From Actinostola sp. cb2023 (taxonomy: Eukaryota > Cnidaria > Anthozoa > Actiniaria > Actinostolidae): a stretch of DNA of 64,000 bases. The stretch spans positions 56,456 through 120,455 of the forward strand of contig JAUJYZ010000152.1 in the NCBI GenBank assembly GCA_033675265.1, written 5' to 3'. The notes beneath the pieces were generated by a model that did not search any database, was not told the DNA's origin, and worked only from the letters and a program-made list of their open reading frames with translations. The position numbers and the translations under genes are program-made. Within the stretch, counting starts at the first letter, position 1. Every line of letters starts with the position of its first letter. This document shows positions 46,983 through 61,430 of the stretch, in pieces.

Positions 46983-49299
46983 ACTGCACCGCTCAGTTTT
47001 TCCTGCAAAACAGCTTTTTTGCGACCAACCAAGTTTTTTGCAGATAACTGAATTCTGGTGAAGGAACGATTTTTTTGTGAACTACAGAGCTTCAGCGTGG
47101 GGAAGAGTTGCCGGCGTCGCTAGAGTTTTGGCAATCGGCCAGTTTTTTGTGATCGATCGCGAAAATACTAAAATGTCACAAAACGTCGGTCGCCTAAGAA
47201 AAGCGTCTTCCACCAAAAAAACTATCGAGCACAGAATCTCGGTCGAATAAGATAAACTTCTTCCGTCAAAAAACTGCAGGATCAGTTTTCCAACTTGTTA
47301 TGTCAAAAAAACTGCACCGCTCAGTTTTCCTGCAAAACAGCTTTTTTGCGACAAACCAAGTTTTTTGCAGACAACTGAATTCCGAAGAAGAAACGATTTT
47401 TTTATTAACTACAGAGCTTCAGCGTGGGGAAGAGTTGCCGGGATCGCTAGAGATTTGGCAATCGGCCAGTTTTTTGTGATCGATCGCGAAAATACTAAAA
47501 TGTCACAAAACGTCGGTCGCCTAAGAAAAGCGCCTTCCATCAAAAAAACTATCGAGCACAGAATCTAGGTCGAATAAGATAAACTTCTTCCATCTAAAAA
47601 CTGCAGGAACAGTTTTCCAACTTGTGATGTGAAAAAAACTGCACCGTTCAGTTTTCCTGCAAAACAGCTTTTTTGCGACCAACCAAGTTTTTTGCAGATA
47701 ACTGAATTCTGGTGAAGGAACGATTTTTTTTGTGAACTACAGAGCTTCAGCGTTAGGAAGAGTTGCCGGGATCGCTAGAGTTTTGGCAATCGGCCAGTTT
47801 TTTGTGATCGATCGCGAAAATACTAAAATGTCACAAAACGTCGGTCGCCTAAGAAAAGCGTCTTCCACCAAAAAAACTATCGAGCACAGAATCTCGGTCG
47901 AATAAGATAAACTTCTTCCGTCAAAAAACTGCAGGATCAGTTTTCCAACTTGTTATGTCAAAAAAACTGCACCGCTCAGTTTTCCTGCAAAACAGCTTTT
48001 TTGCGACAAACCAAGTTTTTTGCAGACAACTGAATTCTGGTGAAGGAACGATTTTTTTCTTTACTACAGAGCTTAAGCGTTGAGAAGAGTTGCCGGCGAC
48101 GCTAGTGTTTTGGCAATCGGACAGTTTTTTGTGATCGATCACGAAAATACTAAAATGTCGAAACAGCTTTTTTGCGACTGAATTCTGGTGACGGAACGAT
48201 TTTTTTGTGAACTACAGAGCTTCAGCGTCTAGGTCGAATAAGATAAACGTTTTCCGTCAAAAAACTGCAGGATCAGTTTTGCAACATGTTATGTCAAAAA
48301 AACTGCACCGCTCAGTTTTCCTACAAAACAGCTTTTTTGCGACCAACCAAGTTTTTTGCAGATAACTGAATTCTGGTGAAGGAACGATTTTTTTTGTGAA
48401 CTACAGAGCTTCAGCGTTGGGAAGAGTTGCCGGCGTCGCTGGAGTTTTGGTAATCGGCGAGTTTTTTGTGATCGATCGCGAAAATACTAAAATGTCACAA
48501 AACGTCGGTCGCCTAAGAAAAGCGTCTTCCACCAAAAAAACTATCGAGCACAGAATCTCGGTCGAATAAGATAAACTTCTTCCGTCAAAAAACTGCAGGA
48601 TCAGTTTTGCAACTTGTTATGTCAAAAAAACTGCACCGCTCAGTTTTCCTGCAAAACAGCTTTTTTGCGACAAACCAAGTTTTTTGCAGACAACTGAATT
48701 CCGAAGAAGAAACGATTTTTTTATTAACTACAGAGCTTCAGCGTGGGGAAGAGTTGCCGGGATCGCTAGAGATTTGGCAATCGGCCAGTTTTTTGTGATC
48801 GATCGCGAAAATACTAAAATGTCACAAAACGTCGGTCGCCTAAGAAAAGCGCCTTCCATCAAAAAAACTATCGAGCACAGAATCTAGGTCGAATAAGATA
48901 AACTTCTTCCATCTAAAAACTGCAGGAACAGTTTTCCAACTTGTTATGTGAAAAAAACTGCACCGTTCAGTTTTCCTGCAAAACAGCTTTTTTGCGACCA
49001 ACCAAGTTTTTTGCAGATAACTGAATTCTGGTGAAGGAACGATTTTTTTTGTGAACTACAGAGCTTCAGCGTTAGGAAGAGTTGCCGGGATCGCTAGAGT
49101 TTTGGCAATCGGCCAGTTTTTTTTGATCGATCGCGAAAATACTAAAATGTCACAAAACGTCGGTCGCCTAAGAAAAGCGTCTTCCACCAAAAAAACTATC
49201 GAGCACAGAATCTCGGTCGAATAAGATAAACTTCTTCCGTCAAAAAACTGCAGGATCAGTTTTCCAACTTGTTATGTCAAAAAAACTGCACCGCTCAGT

Positions 49300-52200
49300 T
49301 TTCCTGCAAAACAGCTTTTTTTGCGACAAACCAAGTTTTTTTGCAGACAACTGAATTTTTTTTTTTTATTAACTACAGAGCTTCAGCGTTGGGGAAGAGT
49401 TGCCGGGATCGCTAGAGTTTTGGCAATCGGCCAGTTTTTTTTGTGATCGATCGCGAAAATACTAAAATGTCACAAAACGTCGGTCGCCTAAGAAAAGCGC
49501 CTTCCATCAAAAAAACTATCGAGCACAGAATCTAGGTCGAATAAGATAAACTTCTTCCGTCAAAAAAACTGCAGGATCAGTTTTCCAACTTGTTATGTCA
49601 AAAAAAAACTGCACCGCTCAGTTTTCTGCAAAACAGCTTTTTTGCGACCAACCAAGTTTTTTTTGCAGATAACTGAATTCTGGTGAAGGAACGATTTTTT
49701 TTTTTGTGAACTACAGAGCTTCAGCGTTAGGAAGAGTTGCCGGGATCGCTAGAGTTTTGGCAATCGGCCAGTTTTTTGTGATCGATCGCGAAAATACTAA
49801 AATGTCACAAAACGTCGGTCGCCTAAGAAAAGCGTCTTCCACCAAAAAAACTATCGAGCACAGAATCTCGGTCGAATAAGATAAACTTCTTCCGTCAAAA
49901 AACTGCAGGATCAGTTTTGCAACTTGTTATGTCAAAAAAAAAAACTGCACCGCTCAGTTTTCCTGCAAAACAGCTTTTTTGCGACAAACCAAGTTTTTTT
50001 GCAGACAACTGAATTCTGAAGAAGGAACGATTTTTTTTTTGTTAACTACAGAGCTTCAGCGTGGGGAAGAGTTGCCGGGATCGCTAGTTTTTTTGGCAAT
50101 CGGCCAGTTTTTTGTGATCGATCGCGAAAATACTAAAATGTCACAAAACGTCGGTCGCCTAAGAAAAGCGCCTTCCATCAAAAAAAAACTATCGAGCACA
50201 GAATCTAGGTCGAATAAGATAAACTTCTTCCATCTAAAAAAACTGCAGGACAGTTTTTCCAACTTGTTATGTCAAAAAAACTGCACCGTTCAGTTTTCCT
50301 GCAAAACAGCTTTTTTTTTGCGACCAACCAAGTTTTTTGCAGATAACTGAATTCTGGTGAAGGAACGATTTTTTTTGTGAACTACAGAGCTTCAGCGTTA
50401 GGAAGAGTTGCCGGGATCGCTAGAGTTTTGGCAATCGGCCAGTTTTTTGTGATCGATCGCGAAAATACTAAAATGTCACAAAACGTCGGTCGCCTAAGAA
50501 AAGCGTCTTCCACCAAAAAAACTATCGAGCACAGAATCTCGGTCGAATAAGATAAACTTCTTCCGTCAAAAAACTGCAGGATCAGTTTTCCAACTTGTGT
50601 CAAAAAAAAAAACTGCACCGCTCAGTTTTCCTGCAAAACAGCTTTTTTGCGACAAACCAAGTTTTTTTTGCAGACAACTGAATTCTGGTGAAGGAACGAT
50701 TTTTTTGTTAACTACAGAGCTTCAGCGTGGGGAAGAGTTGCCGGGATCGCTAGAGTTTTTGGCAATCGGCCAGTTTTTTTGTGATCGATCGCGAAAATAC
50801 TAAAATGTCACAAAACGTCGGTCGCCTAAGAAAAGCGCCTTCCATCAAAAAAACTATCGAGCACAGAATCTAGGTCGAATAAGATAAACTTCTTCCGTCA
50901 AAAAAACTGCAGGATCAGTTTTCCAACTTGTTATGTCAAAAAAAACTGCACCGCTCAGTTTTTCCTGCAAAACAGCTTTTTTGCGACCAACCAAGTTTTT
51001 TGCAGATAACTGAATTCTGGTGAAGGAACGATTTTTTTTGTGAACTACAGAGCTTCAGCGTTGGGAAGAGTTGCCGCGCTAGAGTTTTGGCAATCGGCCA
51101 GTTTTTTTTTGTGATCGATCGCGAAAATACTAAAATGTCACAAAACGTCGGTCGCCTAAGAAAAGCGTCTTCCACCAAAAAAACTATCGAGCACAGAATC
51201 TCGGTCGAATAAGATAAACTTCTTCCGTCAAAAAAACTGCAGGATCAGTTTTGCAACTTGTTATGTCAAAAAAACTGCACCGCTCAGTTTTCCTGCAAAA
51301 CAGCTTTTTTGCGACAAACCAAGTTTTTTGCAGACAACTGAATTCCGAAGAACGAACGATTTTTTTATTAACTACAGAGCTTCAGCGTGGGGAAGAGTTG
51401 CCGGGATCGCTAGAGATTTGGCAATCGGCCAGTTTTTTTTTTTGTGATCGATCGCGAAAATACTAAAATGTCACAAAACGTCGGTCGCCTAAGAAAAGCG
51501 CCTTCCATCAAAAAAACTATCGAGCACAGAATCTAGGTCGAATAAGATAAACTTCTTCCATCAAAAAACTGCAGGAACAGTTTTCCAACTTGTGTGATGT
51601 GAAAAAAAAACTGCACCGTTCAGTTTTCCTGCAAAACAGCTTTTTTGCGACCAACCAAGTTTTTTTGCAGATAACTGAATTCTGGTGAAGGATTTTTTTT
51701 TTTTTTTTTTTGTGAACTACAGAGCTTCAGCGTGGGGAAGAGTTGCCGGGATCGCTAGAGTTTTGGCAATCGGCCAGTTTTTTTGTGATCGATCGCGAAA
51801 ATACTAAAATGTCACAAAACGTCGGTCGCCTAAGAAAAGCGTCTTCCACCAAAAAAACTATCGAGCACAGAATCTCGGTCGAATAAGATAAACTTCTTCC
51901 GTCAAAAAAATGCAGGATCAGTTTTCCAACTTGTTATGTCAAAAAAACTGCACCGCTCAGTTTTCCTGCAAAACAGCTTTTTTTGCGACAAACCAAGTTT
52001 TTTGCAGACAACTGAATTCTGGTGAAGGAACGATTTTTTTCTTTACTACAGAGCTTAAGCGTTGAGAAGAGTTGCCGGCGACGCTAGAGTTTTGGCAATC
52101 GGACAGTTTTTTGTGATCGATCACGAAAATACTAAAATGTCGAAACAGCTTTTTTGCGACTGAATTCTGGTGACGGAACGATTTTTTTGTGAACTAAAAA

Positions 52201-55200
52201 CTATCGAGCACAGAATCTAGGTCGAATAAGATAAACGTTTTCCGTCAAAAAACTGCAGGATCAGTTTTGCAACATGTTATGTCAAAAAAACTGCACCGCT
52301 CAGTTTTCCTACAAAACAGCTTTTTTGCGACCAACCAAGTTTTTTGCAGATAACTGAATTCTGGTGAAGGAACGATTTTTTTTTTTGAACTACAGAGCTT
52401 CAGCGTTGGAAGAGTTGCCGGCGTCGCTAGAGTTTTGGGCAATCGGCCATCGCGAAAATACTAAAATGTCGAAACAGCTTTTTTTTTTTGGCTGCTGACT
52501 GAATTCTGGTGAAGGAACGATTTTTTTTTTGTGAACTACAGAGCTTCAGCGTTGGGAATGTGTTGCCGGCGTCGCTAGAGATTTGGCAATCGGCCAGTTT
52601 TTTGTGATCGATCGCGAAAATACTAAAATGTCACAAAACGTCGGTCGCCTAAGAAAAGCGTCTTCCACCAAAAAAACTATCGAGCACAGAATCTCGGTCG
52701 AATAAGATAAACTTCTTCCGTCAAAAAACTGCAGGATCAGTTTTGCAACTTGTTATGTCAAAAAAACTGCACCGCTCAGTTTTCCTGCAAAACAGCTTTT
52801 TTGCGACAAACCAAGTTTTTTTTTGCAGACAACTGAATTCTGGTGAAGGAACGATTTTTTTTTTGTTAACTACAGAGCTTCAGCGTGGGGAAGAGTTGCC
52901 GGGATCGCTAGAGTTTTGGCAATCGGCCAGTTTTTTTGTGATCGATCGCGAAAATACTAAAATGTCACAAAACGTCGGTCGCCTAAGAAAAGCGTCTTCC
53001 ATCAAAAAAAAAACTATCGAGCACAGAATCTCGGTCGAATAAGATAAACTTCTTCCGTCAAAAAAAAACTGCAGGATCAGTTTTCCAACTTGTTATGTCA
53101 AAAAAACTGCACCGCTCAGTTTTCCTGCAAAACAGCTTTTTTGCGACCAACCAAGTTTTTTTTTGCAGATAACTGAATTCTGGTGAAGGAACGATTTTTT
53201 TTATTGAACTACAGAGCTTCAGCGTGGGGAAGAGTTGCCGGGATCGCTAGAGTTTTGGCAATCGGCCAGTTTTTTTTGTGATCGATCGCGAAAATACTAA
53301 AATGTCACAAAACGTCGGTCGCCTAAGAAAAGCGTCTTCCACCAAAAAAACTATCGAGCACAGAATCTCGGTCGAATAAGATAAACTTCTTCCGTCAAAA
53401 AACTGCAGGATCAGTTTTCCAACTTGTTATGTCAAAAAAAAAACTGCACCGCTCAGTTTTCCTGCAAAACAGCTTTTTTGCGACAAACCCAGTTTTTTTT
53501 GCAGACAACTGAATTCTGGTGAAGGAAACTGAACTACAAGCTTCAGCGTTGGGAAGAGTTGCCGGGTGAAGTTTTGGAACGATTTTTTTATCGCGAAAAA
53601 CTACAGAGCTTCAGCGTGAAGGAACGATTTTTTTTGTGAACTACAGAGCTTCAGCGTTGGGAAGTGTTGCCGGGATCGCTAGAGTTTTGGCAATCGGCCA
53701 GTTTTTTGTGATCGATCGCGAAAATACTAAAATGTCACAAAACGTCGGTCGCCTAAGAAAAGCGTCTTCCACAAAAAAACTATCGAGCACAGAATCTCGG
53801 TCGAATAAGATAAACTTCTTCCGTCAAAAAACTGCAGGATCAGTTTTCCAACTTGTTATGTCAAAAAAACTGCACCGCTCAGTTTTTCATTTTCCTGCAA
53901 AACAGCTTTTTTGCGACAAACCAAGTTTTTTGCAGACAACTGAATTCTGGTGAAGAAACGATTTTTTTTATTAACTACAGAGCTTCAGCGTGGGGAAGAG
54001 TTGCCGGGATCGCTAGAGTTTTGGCAATCGGCCAGTTTTTTTTTTGTGATCGATCGCGAAAATACTAAAATGTCACAAAACGTCGGTCGCCTAAGAAAAG
54101 CGTCTTCATCAAAAAAACTATCGAGCACAGAATCTAGGTCGAATAAGATAAACTTCTTCCATCTAAAAACTGCAGGAACAGTTTTCGAACTTGTTATGTG
54201 AAAAAAAACTGCACCGTTCAGTTTTCCTGCAAAACAGCTTTTTTGCGACCAACCAAGTTTTTTGCAGATAACTGAATTCTGGTGAAGGAACGATTTTTTT
54301 TTTGTGAACTACAGAGCTTCAGCGTTGGGGAAGAGTTGCCGGGATCGCTAGAGTTTTGGCAATCGGCCAGTTTTTTGTGATCGATCGCGAAAATACTAAA
54401 ATGTCACAAAACGTCGGTCGCCTAAGAAAAAAAGCGTCTTCCACCAAAAAAAACTATCGAGCACAGAATCTCGGTCGAATAAGATAAACTTCTTCCGTCA
54501 AAAAACTGCAGGATCAGTTTTGCAACTTGTTATGTCAAAAAAACTGCACCGCTCAGTTTTCCTGCAAAACAGCTTTTTTGCGACAAACCAAGTTTTTTTT
54601 TGCAGACAACTGAATTCGAAGAAGAAACGATTTTTTTATTAACTACAGAGCTTCAGCGTGGGGAAGAGTTGCCGGGATCGCTAGAGATTTGGCAATCGGC
54701 CAGTTTTTTGTGATCGATCGCGAAAATACTAAAATGTCACAAAACGTCGGTCGCCTAAGAAAAGCGCCTTCCATCAAAAAAAACTATCGAGCACAGAATC
54801 TAGGTCGAATAAGATAAACTTCTTCCATCTAAAAACTGCAGGAACAGTTTTCCAACTTGTGATGTGAAAAAAACTGCACCGTTCAGTTTTCCTGCAAAAC
54901 AGCTTTTTTGCGACCAACCAAGTTTTTTGCAGATAACTGAATTCTGGTGAAGGAACGATTTTTTTGTGAACTACAGAGCTTCAGCGTTAGGAAGAGTTGC
55001 CGGGATCGCTAGAGTTTTGGCAATCGGCCAGTTTTTTGTGATCGATCGCGAAAATACTAAAATGTCACAAAACGTCGGTCGCCTAAGAAAAGCGTCTTCC
55101 ACCAAAAAAACTATCGAGCACAGAATCTCGGTCGAATAAGATAAACTTCTTCCGTCAAAAAACTGCAGGATCAGTTTTCCAACTTGTTATGTCAAAAAAA

Positions 55201-58200
55201 CTGCACCGCTCAGTTTTCCTGCAAAACAGCTTTTTTGCGACAAACCAAGTTTTTTGCAGACAACTGAATTCTGGTGAAGGAACGATTTTTTTTTTTACTA
55301 CAGAGCTTAAGCGTTGAGAAGAGTTGCCGGCGACGCTAGAGTTTTGGCAATCGGCCAGTTTTTTTTGTGATGATCGATCGCGAAAATACTAAAATGTCAA
55401 AAACGTCGCGACGAATTCTGGTGAAAAACGATTTCCATCAAAAAAACTATCGAGCTTCAGAATCTAGGTCGAATAAGATAAACTTTTTCCGTCAAAAAAC
55501 TGCAGGATCAGTTTTGCAACTTGTTATGTCAAAAAAAAACTGCACCGCTCAGTTTTCCTCCTACAAAACAGCTTTTTTGCGACCAACCAAGTTTTTTGCA
55601 GACAACTGAATTCCGAAGAAGAAACGATTTTTTTGTGAACTACAGAGCTTCAGCGTGGGGAAGAGTTGCCGGGATCGCTAGAGTTTTGGCAATCGGCCAG
55701 TTTTTTGTGATCGATCGCGAAAATACTAAAATGTCACAAAACGTCGGTCGCCTAAGAAAAGCGTCTTCCATCAAAAAAAACTATCGAGCACACAGAATCT
55801 AGGTCGAATAAGATAAACTTCTTCCGTCAAAAAACTGCAGGATCAGTTTTTCCAACTTGTTATGTCAAAAAACTGCACCGCTCAGTTTTCCTGCAAAACA
55901 GCTTTTTTGCGACCAACCAAGTTTTTTGCAGATAACTGAATTCTGGTGAAGGAACGATTTTTTTGTGAACTACAGAGCTTCAGCGTTGGGAAGAGTTGCC
56001 GGGATCGCTAGAGTTTTGGCAATCGGCCAGTTTTTTGTGATCGATCGCGAAAATACTAAAATGTCACAAAACGTCGGTCGCCTAAGAAAAGCGTCTTCCA
56101 CCAAAAAAACTATCGAGCACAGAATCTCGGTCGAATAAGATAAACTTCTTCCGTCAAAAAACTGCAGGATCAGTTTTCCAACTTGTTATGTCAAAAAAAC
56201 TGCACCGCTCAGTTTTCCTGCAAAACAGCTTTTTTGCGACAACCAAGTTTTTTGCAGACAACTGAATTCTGGTGAAGGAACGATTTTTTTTTGTGAACTA
56301 CAGAGCTTCAGCGTTGGGAAGAGTTGCCGGGATCGCTAGAGTTTTGGCAATCGGCCAGTTTTTTGTGATCGATCGCGAAAATACTAAAATGTCACAAAAC
56401 GTCGGTCGCCTAAGAAAAGCGTCTTCCAAAAAAAAAAACTATCGAGCACAGAATCTAGGTCGAATAAGATAAACTTCTTCCGTCAAAAAACTGCAGGATC
56501 AGTTTTCCAACTTGTTATGTCAAAAAAACTGCACCGCTCAGTTTTCCTGCAAAACAGCTTTTTTGCGACCAACCAAGTTTTTTGCAGATAACTGAATTCT
56601 GGTGAAGGAACGATTTTTTTTGTGAACTACAGAGCTTCAGCGGGAAGGGAAGAGTTGCCGGGATCGCTAGAGTTTTGGCAATCGGCCAGTTTTTTTTGTG
56701 ATCGATCGCGAAAATACTAAAATGTCACAAAACGTCGGTCGCCTAAGAAAAGCGTCTTCCACCAAAAAAACTATCGAGCACAGAATCTCGGTCGAATAAG
56801 ATAAACTTCTTCCGTCAAAAAACTGCAGGATCAGTTTTCCAACTTGTTATGTCAAAAAAACTGCACCGCTCAGTTTTCCTGCAAAACAGCTTTTTTGCGA
56901 CAAACCAAGTTTTTTTTGCAGATAACTGAATTCTGGTGAAGGATTTTTTTTTTTTGTGAACTACAGAGCTTCAGCGTTGGGAAGAGTTGCCGGGATCGCT
57001 AGAGTTTTGGCAATCGGCCAGTTTTTTGTGATCGATCGCGAAAATACTAAAATGTCACAAAACGTCGGTCGCCTAAGAAAAGCGTCTTCCACCAAAAAAA
57101 CTATCGAGCACAGAATCTCGGTCGAATAAGATAAACTTCTTCCGTCAAAAAACTGCAGGATCAGTTTTCCAACTTGTTATGTCAAAAAAACTGCACCGCT
57201 CAGTTTTCCTGCAAAACAGCTTTTTTGCGACAAACCAAGTTTTTTGCAGACAACTGAATTATGAAGAAGAAACGATTTTTTTTATTAACTACAGAGCTTC
57301 AGCGTGGGGAAGAGTTGCCGGGATCGCTAGAGTTTTGGCAATCGGCCAGTTTTTTGTGTGATCGATCGCGAAAATACTAAAATGTCACAAAACGTCGGTC
57401 GCCTAAGAAAAGCGCCTTCCATCAAAAAAACTATCGAGCACAGAATCTAGGTCGAATAAGATAAACTTCTTCCGTCAAAAAACTGCAGGAACAGTTTTCC
57501 AACTTGTTATGTGAAAAAAACTGCACCGTTCAGTTTTCCTGCAAAACAGCTTTTTTGCGACCAACCAAGTTTTTTGCAGATAACTGAATTCTGGTGAAGG
57601 AACGATTTTTTTGTGAACTACAGAGCTTCAGCGTTAGGAAGAGTTGCCGGGATCGCTAGAGTTTTGGCAATCGGCCAGTTTTTTGTGATCGATCGCGAAA
57701 ATACTAAAATGTCACAAAACGTCGGTCGCCTAAGAAAAGCGTCTTCCACCAAAAAAACTATCGAGCACAGAATCTCGGTCGAATAAGATAAACTTCTTCC
57801 GTCAAAAAAACTGCAGGATCAGTTTTCCAACTTGTTATGTCAAAAAAACTGCACCGCTCAGTTTTCCTGCAAAACAGCTTTTTTGCGACAAACCAAGTTT
57901 TTTGCAGACAACTGAATTCTGGTGAAGGAACGATTTTTTTCTTTACTACAGAGCTTCAGCGTTGGGAAGAGTTGCCGGGATCGCTAGAGTTTTGGCAATC
58001 GGCCAGTTTTTTTTTGTGATCGATCGCGAAAATACTAAAATGTCACAAAACAGTCGGTCGCCGACTGAAAAGCGTCTTCCGGAAAATTTTTTCGAGCACA
58101 GAAGCGTCTAGGTCGAATAAGATAAACTTTTTCCGTCAAAAAAAAAACTGCAGGATCAGTTTTGCAACATGTTATGTCAAAAAAACTGCACCGCTCAGTT

Positions 58201-61200
58201 TTCCTGCAAAACAGCTTTTTTGCGACCAACCAAGTTTTTTTGCAGATAACTGAATTCTGGTGAAGGAACGATTTTTTTTGTGAACTACAGAGCTTCAGCG
58301 TTTGAGTTGCCGCGATCGCTAGAGTGTTTTGGCAATCGGCCAGTTTTTTTGATTTCGCGAAAATACTAAAAGATAACTGAATTCTGGTGAAGGAACGATT
58401 TTTTTGTGAACTACAGAGCTTCAGCGTTGGGAAGAGTTGCCGGATCGCTAGAGTTTTGGCAATCGGCCAGTTTTTTTGTGATCGATCGCGAAAATACTAA
58501 AATGTCACAAAACGTCGGTCGCCTAAGAAAAGCGTCTTCCACCAAAAAAACTATCGAGCACAGAATCTCGGTCGAATAAGATAAACTTCTTCCGTCAAAA
58601 AACTGCAGGATCAGTTTTGCAACTTGTTATGTCAAAAAAACTGCACCGCTCAGTTTTCCTGCAAAACAGCTTTTTTTTTTGCGACAAACCAAGTTTTTTG
58701 CAGACAACTGAATTCTGGTGAAGAAACGATTTTTTTTTTGTTAACTACAGAGCTTCAGCGCGTGGGGAAGAGTTGCCGGGATCGCTAGAGTTTTTGGCAA
58801 TCGGCCAGTTTTTTGTGATCGATCGCGAAAATACTAAAATGTCACAAAACGTCGGTCGCCTAAGAAAAGCGCCTTCCATCAAAAAAACTATCGAGCACAG
58901 AATCTAGGTCGAATAAGATAAACTTCTTCCGTCAAAAAAACTGCAGGAACAGTTTTCCAACTTGTTATGTGAAAAAAAAACTGCACCGTTCAGTTTTCCT
59001 GCAAAACAGCTTTTTTGCGACAACCAAGTTTTTTTTGCAGATAACTGAATTCTGGTGAAGGAACGATTTTTTTGTGAACTACAGAGCTTCAGCGTGGGGA
59101 AGAGTTGCCGGGATCGCTAGAGTTTTGGCAATCGGCCAGTTTTTTGTGATCGATCGCGAAAATACTAAAATGTCACAAAACGTCGGTCGCCTAAGAAAAG
59201 CGTCTTCCACCAAAAAAACTATCGAGCACAGAATCTCGGTCGAATAAGATAAACTTCTTCCGTCAAAAAACTGCAGGATCAGTTTTGCAACTTGTTATGT
59301 CAAAAAAACTGCACCGCTCAGTTTTCCTGCAAAACAGCTTTTTTGCGACAAACCAAGTTTTTTGCAGCACAACTGAATTCTGTGGTGAAGGAACGATTTT
59401 TTTTTTGAACTACAGAGCTAACTGAAGAGTTCTAGAGTTTTGGCAATCGGCCAGTTTTTTTGTGATTTTTTTTTGTGCGAAAATACTAAGATGTCGAAAC
59501 AGCTTTTTTTGCGACTGAATTCTGGTGAAGGAACGATTTTTTTGTGAACTACAGTTGCCGGCGTCGCTAGAGTTTTGGCAATCGGCCAGTTTTTTGTGAT
59601 CGATCGCGAAAATACTAAAATGTCACAAAACGTCGGTCGCCTAAGAAAAGCGTCTTCCATCAAAAAAACTATCGAGCACAGAATCTCGGTCGTCGAATAA
59701 GATAAACTTCTTCCGTCAAAAAACTGCAGGATCAGTTTTCCAACTTGTTATGTCAAAAAAAACTGCACCGCTCAGTTTTCCTGCAAAACAGCTTTTTTTT
59801 TGCGACCAACCAAGTTTTTTGCAGACAACTGAATTCCGAAGAAGAAACGATTTTTTTTTTATTAACTACAGAGCTTCAGCGTGGGGAAGAGTTGCCGGGA
59901 TCGCTAGAGTTTTGGCAATCGGCCAGTTTTTTTTTTGTGATCGATCGCGAAAATACTAAAATGTCACAAAACGTCGGTCGCCTAAGAAAAGCGCCTTCCA
60001 TCAAAAAAACTATCGAGCACAGAATCTAGGTCGAATAAGATAAACTTCTTCCATCTAAAAACTGCAGGAACAGTTTTCCAACTTGTTATGTGAAAAAAAA
60101 ACTGCACCGTTCAGTTTTCCTGCAAAACAGCTTTTTTGCGACAAACCAAGTTTTTTTGCAGATAACTGAATTCTGGTGAAGGAACGATTTTTTTTTTGTG
60201 AACTACAGAGCTTCAGCGTTGGGAAGAGTTGCCGGGATCGCTAGAGTTTTGGCAATCGGCCAGTTTTTTTGTGATCGATCGCGAAAATACTAAAATGTCA
60301 CAAAACGTCGGTCGCCTAAGAAAAGCGTCTTCCACAAAAAAAAACTATCGAGCACAGAATCTCGGTCGAATAAGATAAACTTCTTCCGTCAAAAAACTGC
60401 AGGATCAGTTTTCCAACTTGTTATGTCAAAAAAACTGCACCGCTCAGTTTTCCTGCAAAACAGCTTTTTTGCGACGAAACCAAGTTTTTTTTGCAGACAA
60501 CTGAATTCCGAAGAAGGAAACGATTTTTTTTTTTTATTAACTACAGAGCTTCAGCGTGGGGAAGAGTTGCCGGGATCGCTAGAGATTTGGCAATCGGCCA
60601 GTTTTTTTTGTGATCGATCGCGAAAATACTAAAATGTCACAAAACGTCGGTCGCCTAAGAAAAGCGCCTTCCATCAAAAAAACTATCGAGCACAGAATCT
60701 AGGTCGAATAAGATAAACTTCTTCCATCTAAAAACTGCAGGAACAGTTTTCCAACTTGTGATGTGAAAAAAACTGCACCGTTCAGTTTTCCTGCAAAACA
60801 GCTTTTTTGCGACCAACCAAGTTTTTTGCAGATAACTGAATTCTGGTGAAGGAACGATTTTTTTTTGTGAACTACAGAGCTTCAGCGTTGGGAAGAGTTG
60901 CCGGGATCGCTAGAGTTTTGGCAATCGGCCAGTTTTTTTGTGATCGATCGCGAAAATACTAAAATGTCACAAAACGTCGGTCGCCTAAGAAAAGCGTCTT
61001 CCACCAAAAAAACTATCGAGCACAGAATCTCGGTCGAATAAGATAAACTTCTTCCGTCAAAAAACTGCAGGATCAGTTTTCCAACTTGTTATGTCAAAAA
61101 AACTGCACCGCTCAGTTTTCCTGCAAAACAGCTTTTTTTTTGCGACAAACCAAGTTTTTTTTGCAGACAACTGAATTCTGGTGAAGGAACGATTTTTTTT

Positions 61201-61400
61201 TTGAACTACAGAGCTTCAGCGTTGAGAAGAGTTGCCGGCGATCGCTAGTGTTTTGGCAATCGGCCAGTTTTTTTTGTGATCGATCGCGAAAATACTAAAA
61301 TGTCACAAAACAGTTTTTTGCGACTGAATTCTGGTGACGGAAATTTTTTTTTTTTTGAACCAAAAAGAGCTTCATCGAGCACAGGTCGAATAAGATAAAC
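49300..61400. repeat. noisy part of the satellite array
   Basis: Poly(A)/poly(T) runs vary widely (up to T17-18 near 51690), and scrambled monomers occur near 52190, 53520-53620, 55390-55450, 58050-58110, 59360-59570 and 61310-61390. Flanking parts such as 43-48.9 kb and 61.4-64 kb are regular. Confidence 0.7.
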
Positions 61401-61430
61401 TTCTTCCGTCAAAAAACTGCAGGATCAGTT

